DNA from: DATKXU01 sp035528905
GTDB lineage: Bacteria > Armatimonadota > UBA5829 > DTJY01
Assembly (NCBI GenBank): GCA_035528905.1
Contig: DATKXU010000002.1
Coordinates: 1-64,000 of the forward strand
Reading direction: 5' to 3'
Length of the DNA: 64,000 nucleotides
Notes under the pieces: model-generated
What the model saw: only the letters and a program-made list of their open reading frames with translations
The model's database searches: none
Told to the model about the DNA's origin: nothing
In this document: piece by piece, positions 59,901-64,000 of the stretch
Position numbering within the stretch: the stretch's first letter is position 1
Layout of the letters: each line of letters starts with the position of its first letter
Made by a program: the position numbers and the translations under genes

Positions 59901-60136
59901 TGAGAGGCAGCCTGTATTCCGGCGATAGCTGGCAGCTCAGAGTGGCGACGGACAGCCCAGGCGATGTCCAGTTGACCTGGGAGGGCCTGGAAAGCGTGCC
60001 GGCGAACGCGCGGCTAACGCTCGTGGACGAGCAGAACGGCGTTTCTCTCGAGTTGGTCTCTGGCGGCTCTTATACGTTCGAGGCCCGCCAGGTTTACACC
60101 AGCAGATCATTCCGCATCCTCTTCGAGACAAAGTAG
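53921..60136 (+). CDS. Giant secreted multi-Ig-like surface protein, 2071 aa
   Basis: GGAGG precedes the ATG; signal LALALAAVTLAAGPSCLAQ. The N-terminal 640 residues are beta-rich. At least seven Ig-like units follow, each opening N-x-(A/P)-P-x-L and containing a V-x-Y-x-D-x-(D/N) core and a closing H-x-Y-(Y/F)-F-x-(A)-(S/A)-D. They begin near DNA positions 55846, 56218, 56821, 57177, 57829, 58155 and 58480. Next comes a bacterial Ig/filamin-like domain (GQAAIISGTVSPA), the paired beta domain (HMISLPLQPS, GWNQIGYPFL) and a final beta segment. A fibrous surface adhesin or S-layer-associated protein is inferred. Confidence 0.8.
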   Translation: MHKLSNLKLALALAAVTLAAGPSCLAQSLSDVSVKPTAATANSIFLFKVTWDRGSEDNEIQTLTLKVAKIEVSCPLPTEAGEWKVEVKVSGGLALMYDPCPEDPSILYCSGLRAKEYDPDHADDYGKPDDVKFTWTAEYTDSEGETQTVSSSEGTVTVHDSFYFWPAGSFSPIDKYGGVRGDRDFLTSYPFQWPNKDVYIDPLHVTPYVEQFPDDGTSSSDYTFRIHYINVDNSAPVPWLEWGDDVWAPSAERHERTGVMLYLDRADVAVPGFKPHFMYREDYEDVSYGTEVGVKHILRVVPVGDTILRSGGDDWICTWPYRRPYETGPDGIRRWPYYVALSPGVYHYFFACSDDDISQADNPSGLDDKSPYRPASSTYSQYDPFYGSHQIGFNTGLYLDKPTYFPGRFFPFLNSLTYLYDSWAWGDAAIQTHPRVDPGLGACFENGRRTISGLNVYEYPLGGSRFLGTLYPYRSAVNPMIANQGSWNWRMWAESAAVSASTLCEFRVVYKQSQGKPPVGVWLCMNNGNFANPYNPTAPTKYEMKSVHRDSDPSADEIKNGVVYKVTLNAGQKLGTGPHYYWFEAGDGTRVCHYPRRPDEIIYNGGTFNDYYVPKIEAPDPLDPLAPWLPVDNDVINGPYVNNKPVLSGMSLTPGSGVAGTDFVFRVTYSDADGQRPYTAYLVIKPEGSATEERYSMQKGAGTDYITGVQYYLNTASLAGLALKPGVTYTHRFEFTDDWGRQTDPNDLRVGETTTTGWISGPVITANTAPVLYGGKVESNDGSNNAATMWNYRVTYKDVDNQPPAYVKLYIGRKDTTGELVWDAGHGMDEAMASDRVFSDGKEYVYSTRLDQSTDPYYHCFVAADASTAMAQYDATTSPSAHTIWEPVEVLSGSGKVYEFAHKPVVGNLSVPELPGMYTNPSIYVGGTLTTNVTIDLLQGTVTFASAPTGQVTAKYWFGVQGPDEVVANTPPALTLGKVVPTTGSSTTLFTFSVRYTDTDGLKGQAPEYSRLILDGRAEALTSKAGSYKEGVTYEAQMNLANGVHKFYFEASDGAGYAVFDAGTPSSRSSGAPIAPITPITGPYVNDRPILSNGLVTPNNPLGHSTAQQFVYTVKYRDDSGDAPDAGYPVVYVDNASETAYDGTVTAIGATAITDDSQNWTVDQFKGMPMQFTSAGPKATYQVFTIGSNTSNTLTILTSDLVDEFGVKVGDEFSIGKLIMTKVDADDSDYLGPGGVDYQAIVPGLGVSVGLLPNDVHTAHFRSNTKEILVGPTDAATRDTTLRFPAASELQGPKVSIQAPAGNEPPTLSNASHTPSRGTASTVFTFKVTYADPDGDAPTVDPINKVEGFVRVLIDGAPHAMTPPASPDYTAGAEFTYSSTLSPGKRNYHFEASDGWAAVRLPVSGELTVTVNYPPALGEPSITPVRGNTGMSYVYSVKYVDLNNDAPTSVKVVIDGQETDITDCMVVVPGGTYATGVVYRYTLPGGSLTEGSHTYYFRAVDALEAATPTTQMDGPSIYSNSAPAFSEADVSPASGWNTDTYTYSVVYSDPDGDGPEYVKVYVDNADADVMVKDPNENDFVTGVTYRFQKQGLGPGSHTYYFKASDYLDTVRDPASGEYNGPIVTGRPTATITIRCSASPMVGQAAIISGTVSPAMAVPLTIKFTRPSGTKFERSVSSQANGSYSLSWTPELNGTWKISTAWAGGGDYLPSSSSELTVVVAGPSLTITGLHMISLPLQPSIGYPEGCFGRIPPFALAKWQPSSGAYKLYSLLPGYASDYDFPLIAAGQAYWIKTLEPKVIAPSGSLVSTTWSFSIPIEAGWNQIGYPFLQETVWGNLQVRYNAQTVSLATAHANGWVREYAWTYDPSIRNYKLVDANRVGADRTMRPWLGYWVRALVDCQLIVPSPTGGGIEPPPPPMGGQPLGLSEHGIEGADTYRPREWTVRMIATSGELQDSAYFGQSSSKPERIESPPCLEGYVDLYFTDDERDGIYAADVRGSLYSGDSWQLRVATDSPGDVQLTWEGLESVPANARLTLVDEQNGVSLELVSGGSYTFEARQVYTSRSFRILFETK

Positions 60137-60168
60137 GACGGGAGACAATTCCGAGAGGGGTGACATCC

Positions 60169-60978
60169 ATGCGCACAATGGTCAGATTCAGGACTGCCAA
60201 GTGGTTGGCTTGGTCTCTGGCCAGCACCGTACTGGTGCCATACATGGCGAGCGGTGCTCTTGCAGCCTCCCAGGTCAGCGACGTCAAGCCGCAAACCATG
60301 GTCCTGTTTCCGTTAGATAAGGCGGCCACGGTGACCAAGTTACAGGTGGTCTCCGAGCTGAATGCTTTTCTTGGGCAGGGGCTGGCTTCATGCCCTAGGT
60401 ACAGCGTCTTGGAGTACACGGAGCGTCTGCCCGCTGTGGAGCGCTTAGCGGCCATGCAGTCGGAGATGAAGCTGATAGCGGTGGGTCCGTTCTCACCCGA
60501 CGACGCGGGCATCGCACACGCCGCCGTGCTCGCAAGAGCCATATCAGCAGACCTGTTTCTCGTTGGGTCCGTGGAGAAGTACACCTTCGCCGACAGGGAG
60601 GGTGTAGCGGAGATAACGGCTACCGTTCGGTTGGTGGATACGAAGACGGGGAAGGCTGTGCAGACTATCACGGTCACGGGGCGCGGTACGAAGCCATCTC
60701 CTACCGCGCCGGCGGGAGAGTCGAGCATTGCCTCTGAGGCTGTCAGGGACACGGGCAGGAAGGTCATCCAGGAGGTAACGGGCGAGGAATACAAAGAACG
60801 CGCAGTGCCACCTCCTATCGTGGCTGTGAGGAAAAAGAGCAGCAAGAAGTCGTGGATTCCGCTGTTGCTGCTGTCCCTTGGCGTTGGACTGCTGCTTGGA
60901 GGCTCGGGCGGCGGCGGTGATGGCGGTGGAGGCGGCGCCGACCCCGTACCGGATCAGCCACCTCCCATACCGTTCTGA
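60169..60978 (+). CDS. Small CsgG-like protein with C-terminal membrane helix and Gly-rich tail
   Basis: 269 aa from ATG 60169, 8 bases after GAGAGGGG. A signal peptide (ASTVLVPYMASGALAA) leads to a CsgG/GNA1162-like domain (MVLFPLDKAATVTK, ADLFLVGSVEKYTF, VRLVDTKTGKAVQTITVTG). The C-terminus has a basic linker (RKKSSKKSW), one helix (IPLLLLSLGVGLLLGG) and a GGSGGGGDGGGGGAD tail. The LALFPF/ DLxLVGSV signature is shared with the next gene. Envelope-assembly role inferred from family and position. Confidence 0.7.
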   Translation: MRTMVRFRTAKWLAWSLASTVLVPYMASGALAASQVSDVKPQTMVLFPLDKAATVTKLQVVSELNAFLGQGLASCPRYSVLEYTERLPAVERLAAMQSEMKLIAVGPFSPDDAGIAHAAVLARAISADLFLVGSVEKYTFADREGVAEITATVRLVDTKTGKAVQTITVTGRGTKPSPTAPAGESSIASEAVRDTGRKVIQEVTGEEYKERAVPPPIVAVRKKSSKKSWIPLLLLSLGVGLLLGGSGGGGDGGGGGADPVPDQPPPIPF

Positions 60979-61065
60979 CGCGGCCACATTGCAGGGAAGG
61001 TGACAGGCTTGCCGGCTGCCCTTGGCATAGATGAGTCCCATAGCAATAGAGGAGCATACCAGACT

Positions 61066-61803
61066 GTGAGGCCAATACTTACCGGAACCCGCATATGTCG
61101 GGTACTAGCTGTGACGTGTCTGCTGGTTTTCCAGTGTGCACAGGCGCTAAATGCCGATGATGTCCTCCAGAAGGAATCGCTGGCACTTTTCCCCTTTGCA
61201 ATAGGAAGTGACGTTGGAGCCTCGAAGCAGGAACTCATCCAGCAATGTGCCGGTGACCTGCTATTGCTCGTCAACGAAGGTCTGGCCGGGACGCGGCGTT
61301 ACTCGGTCGTCCTATTCGACCCAAGAGCCGCTTCTGTGGACCGAGCTGTGCGTGAGAAGCAGATCACCGAGAAGGAAATCGCACAGCCGATTGATACCGG
61401 AGTTCAAGGGGTCGCCAAGGCGCGGAAGCTAGCCACCCTGATGGGCGCTAACTTGGCCATGATCGGTTCCATAGACCGATATGACTTCAACGAAAGGAAA
61501 GCCGAGGCCGAGTTGACCGTCACGCTGCAGTTGATAGACGCTAGGAGCGGCAGTTTCAGCACAATCACCGCGACAGGCAGAGCTGCGGCGGTTGAGGGGA
61601 AGACTGGGCAGGGGGAGGAGGCATTAGGAATCGGTGCGACTTACGAAGTTGCGGAGAAGCTGCTGGCGGAGGTGACGGCTGCGAGCCTCACTCAGCCGAC
61701 CAGCCCGGCGGTCCCGCAGCCATCACACTCCAAGAAGAACCGAGGGTTGATCGCTGCCATGATCGGAGCCATCATAGTAGGCTTTGTGATCGGCAGCGGT
61801 TAA
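61066..61803 (+). CDS. Small CsgG-like protein with C-terminal membrane helix, paralogue
   Basis: 245 aa from GTG 61066, 9 bases after AGAGGAG; the frame opens earlier at 61000 but lacks a signal sequence there. Signal LAVTCLLVFQCAQALNA. It aligns in layout with the preceding gene: ESLALFPFAIGSDV, a helical middle, GANLAMIGSIDRYDFNERKAE and LQLIDARSGSFSTITATG. The C-terminus is basic linker KKNRG then one helix (LIAAMIGAIIVGFVIGSG). It ends 30 bases before a terminator, closing the surface-protein locus. Confidence 0.7.
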   Translation: MRPILTGTRICRVLAVTCLLVFQCAQALNADDVLQKESLALFPFAIGSDVGASKQELIQQCAGDLLLLVNEGLAGTRRYSVVLFDPRAASVDRAVREKQITEKEIAQPIDTGVQGVAKARKLATLMGANLAMIGSIDRYDFNERKAEAELTVTLQLIDARSGSFSTITATGRAAAVEGKTGQGEEALGIGATYEVAEKLLAEVTAASLTQPTSPAVPQPSHSKKNRGLIAAMIGAIIVGFVIGSG

Positions 61804-61833
61804 CATGGAGCTAGGCTAGCCAAGCATAGAACC

Positions 61834-61873
61834 AAAGGCCCGTAGTCCATCTAGGGAGGGTACGGGCCTTTTT
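61834..61873 (+). terminator. Terminator of the surface-protein locus
   Basis: AAAGGCCCGTA pairs with TACGGGCCTTT around a 16-base loop and ends in five T. Confidence 0.9.
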
Positions 61874-61904
61874 CATCAGGTTCTGGCGCTGGCAGGCTTG
61901 ACTG

Positions 61905-61933
61905 TTGACGACGCCGGTGAACCCTACTAATAT
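61905..61933 (+). promoter_or_regulatory. Promoter of the OstA-like gene
   Basis: TTGACG at 61905-61910, a 17-base spacer, TAATAT at 61928-61933. The ATG at 61943 lies only 9 bases further, so the mRNA may be leaderless or nearly so. Confidence 0.65.
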
Positions 61934-61942
61934 TGGATCCGT

Positions 61943-63868
61943 ATGCGAACGAAGCTTTTGATTCCAGGTAGTCTGCTCCTGTTCTCCGCGATTCTGTGCC
62001 CTGCAGCATGCGACAGAGGTGTGGGGAGCATTGAGTTATCGGCGAATCCCAGCGCTATCCTTGCGGATGGTAAGAGCGTGTGTACCGTAACGGTTCAGGT
62101 CAGGGATAGAGAGGGAAGATTCGTCGCCGATGGCACAGAAGTGCGCGTCTCTGCATCGCTCGGCGTTATCGAAGAGTCCGGGTTGACCTCCGCTGGGGTC
62201 GCCCGGGTGAAGCTCGTGAGCGCGGATATTCCAGGCACCTGCGTGGTCACAGCTACCTGGGTCGAGGGACAAGCTGTAGCGCAGATCAACGTAGAATTCG
62301 GGGACGCCCCGTCTCTGCCTCAGGGCCCAGACTACTTGACAGTGACTGCGGACAAGTATCTTGCCTACAGCGTGGACTACAAAGTGCTGGAAGCGCTGGG
62401 GAATGTGCGCATTCGTTGCCGCACACTGGATCTCGCGGCGGAGGAGGCTCAGATCAATCTTGAGCGGGGCAGGGTGGTTGCTAGAGGTGAGGGCCGAGCA
62501 AGCCCTATCCGCATCCGCACGACCGGCGGCGACGTGGTGGGGGACATGTTCGCTTGTGACCTGTCGGGGTCGGAGGGATTGCTTCTGTCGGCGGAGCGTG
62601 GCCGCGTTCAGAAGGTGAACGTCTCGAAGAGCATACCTGAGATCAGCGACCAAGAAGCTTCCTATATGCCCGAGGATATGAGCCTGCACGATCTCTCGGA
62701 CAGCTCGATATTGGTGAAGGCCCGCGAGGCCACGGTCTTTCCGAACCAGAAGATTCAGTTCAAGAGGGCCAGCGTCTACGTTGATGGTAAGCGCGTGGTC
62801 TCCCTGCCGCTGTATGTGCTGTGGCTGACAGGCGCCGGGCCTGAGGAAGGACAATATGTCGGCTACAGCACCGGCGGTGTGACCCTTAACCTCCCTGTCT
62901 ACTACTCGCTGAGTTCGTCGTCCAGCGGGGCGCTGTTGGTGAGGCACGGCGACAGTACGGGCTGGGGCGACTACGGCCAGAAACCTGGATGGTTCGTTGA
63001 TCTGCGCCAGAAGTATTCTACAGAGCGTTCTGACGGTTCGCTCCTGCTCAGCCAGGTCACGAGGGCTGACTGGGGAGCCCACTTTTATCACAGCCAGGAT
63101 TTGGGGAGGCAGACTCGCGGCTATGTCTACATGGATTACCCTTCCCATAGGGACTTCTTCGGCAGCGTCAGCATCAACAAATCGTTCGAGGCGTTTGACG
63201 TTGGCTTAAGTCTGGACAGGAGCGACCTGCAAGAAGGCGAAGACTCGACGAACGCCGACATCTTCATCCAGATGCGTGCAAGGCCGCTTGGCAAGTCACC
63301 GTTCCGATATACGCTCTCGACTAGGTCAGCATACTCTACATATTCCGACATGAGGTACGAGGTAAAGGGCAACGTCTACTCCTCGCCGATTCGTCTGGCT
63401 GACAAGCTCTCGCTCAGGACTTCGCTCGGGCTCGGCTACCTGTGGGGCAGCCGGATATCCGGGCTGTCTACGTTGGGAGCGGCCGTCTTGGAATGGAGGA
63501 TCTCCGAGTACAGTGGTTTTGGTCTCAGCTACCGATTTGCCGATAGAGCCAGTGTGTACACGTCGTACGCGGGCAAGCAAACCCTATCGGCGACCTGCGT
63601 CCTTAGCGATGGGAAGAAATGGCGGGCTTCCATCTATGCCATAAAGGGGCTGGACTATCCGACGGCCAACGTGTTCGGTGATCTCACGTTCCGTTTGAGT
63701 CCAGACTGGCGATTCACAGTAAGCTCCACGTTCAATGAGATAGTCGGCCGGTCATATAGAGACCTCGAGCTCTCTGTAGGGAAGATGGTCGGCAGCCGGG
63801 AGCTGATCGCTGTGTGGTCGCAGTCGCAGAGAAAGATCATGTTCGAGTTGGGCTCCGGCGGCTTTTAG
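61943..63868 (+). CDS. OstA/LptD-like outer-membrane protein with N-terminal invasin-type Ig domain
   Basis: 641 aa. A signal peptide ends near an imperfect lipobox (CPAAC). Residues about 30-120 form an Ig-like invasin domain (LSANPSAILADGKSVCTVTVQV). From about 132 an OstA/LptA-like beta-jelly-roll begins (YLTVTADKYLAYSVDYKVLEALGNVRI). The last 330 residues alternate in the manner of a beta-barrel (GGVTLNLPVYYSLSSSSSGA, and the final strand KIMFELGSGGF ending in Phe). LptD inserts lipopolysaccharide or related glycolipid into the outer membrane; this protein could do so or build another envelope polymer. No strong ribosome-binding site is visible. Confidence 0.75.
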   Translation: MRTKLLIPGSLLLFSAILCPAACDRGVGSIELSANPSAILADGKSVCTVTVQVRDREGRFVADGTEVRVSASLGVIEESGLTSAGVARVKLVSADIPGTCVVTATWVEGQAVAQINVEFGDAPSLPQGPDYLTVTADKYLAYSVDYKVLEALGNVRIRCRTLDLAAEEAQINLERGRVVARGEGRASPIRIRTTGGDVVGDMFACDLSGSEGLLLSAERGRVQKVNVSKSIPEISDQEASYMPEDMSLHDLSDSSILVKAREATVFPNQKIQFKRASVYVDGKRVVSLPLYVLWLTGAGPEEGQYVGYSTGGVTLNLPVYYSLSSSSSGALLVRHGDSTGWGDYGQKPGWFVDLRQKYSTERSDGSLLLSQVTRADWGAHFYHSQDLGRQTRGYVYMDYPSHRDFFGSVSINKSFEAFDVGLSLDRSDLQEGEDSTNADIFIQMRARPLGKSPFRYTLSTRSAYSTYSDMRYEVKGNVYSSPIRLADKLSLRTSLGLGYLWGSRISGLSTLGAAVLEWRISEYSGFGLSYRFADRASVYTSYAGKQTLSATCVLSDGKKWRASIYAIKGLDYPTANVFGDLTFRLSPDWRFTVSSTFNEIVGRSYRDLELSVGKMVGSRELIAVWSQSQRKIMFELGSGGF

Positions 63869-63952
63869 TGTAAAATAGGTGAAGCAAGTCTGCGCACAGC
63901 GGCGAACGCATGTGCGATTGAGCAGTAGCGTTATCATGGACTGGGAAGAGAC

Positions 63953-64000
63953 GTGGACGAGTTCAAACTGATCTCGGATTTCAAACCCAAGGGCGATCAA
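63953..64000 (+). CDS. uvrB: Excinuclease ABC subunit B (start only)
   Basis: The first 16 codons (GTG start, GGAAGAG upstream) read MDEFKLISDFKPKGDQ, the conserved UvrB N-terminus that continues into the helicase-like domain. UvrB is the DNA-damage-verification subunit of nucleotide-excision repair. The rest lies outside the window. Confidence 0.85.
   Translation, partial: MDEFKLISDFKPKGDQ

Noticed and set aside
62036..63148. 370-aa minus-strand frame over the OstA-like gene
   Set aside because: Antisense shadow without motifs.
1..64000. CRISPR arrays, rRNA genes and integrases
   Set aside because: No regularly spaced repeats, no rRNA-like conserved stretches and no tyrosine or serine integrase motifs were seen.

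Overview
This is a stretch of a GC-rich bacterial chromosome. It reads as an uncultured free-living diderm. An OstA/LptD-type barrel protein and CsgG-like envelope proteins argue for an outer membrane, and strong TTGACA-17-TATAAT promoters argue for a conventional housekeeping sigma factor. Very large secreted proteins with Ig-like or carboxypeptidase-regulatory repeats recall Armatimonadota and related phyla, but that placement is a guess from style, not a measurement.

Layout. 0-9 kb: the edge of an insertion sequence, a UDP-glucuronate-decarboxylase-like epimerase, a DUF362 protein, a PAP2 phosphatase, a phosphate-uptake operon (two DUF47 regulators plus PiT), a methyltransferase, a response regulator/histidine kinase pair and tRNA-Glu. 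9.2-11.1 kb: typA/bipA. 11.1-19.3 kb is accessory DNA. It holds a 50-bp duplicate of the tRNA-Glu 3' end with its terminator, a lysine-rich micro-protein, a lone STAS protein, a GIY-YIG nuclease remnant, and then a tightly packed four-gene operon: a D12-class DNA adenine methylase, a TIR/SLOG-like protein, a 953-aa HTH-kinase-ATPase fusion and a Rossmann-like protein. A truncated glycosidase lies on its far side. This operon is the best candidate for an undescribed anti-phage or conflict system.

19.6-33.3 kb: a secreted 933-aa protein, a sugar-metabolism pair (Gfo/Idh/MocA plus a TIM barrel), an ABC exporter whose ATPase is 5'-truncated and frameshifted, a large secreted toroid protein, a TrpB2-type synthase, a zinc dehydrogenase and gpsA. 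33.4-34.6 kb: tRNA-Pro flanked by partial tRNA copies carrying small palindromic insertions, followed by an orphan gene. 34.8-46.7 kb: MFS exporter, B12-radical SAM enzyme, DUF885 protein, guaB-rsmI-secreted protein, nucleotidylyltransferase, S1-domain protein and coaE.

47-63.9 kb is a same-strand run of exported proteins: three CsgG-like proteins with C-terminal membrane anchors, a subtilase, and two more giant proteins that share with the subtilase a paired C-terminal beta domain, then an OstA/LptD-like barrel protein. It reads as one cell-surface assembly locus. The window ends in the first 16 codons of uvrB.
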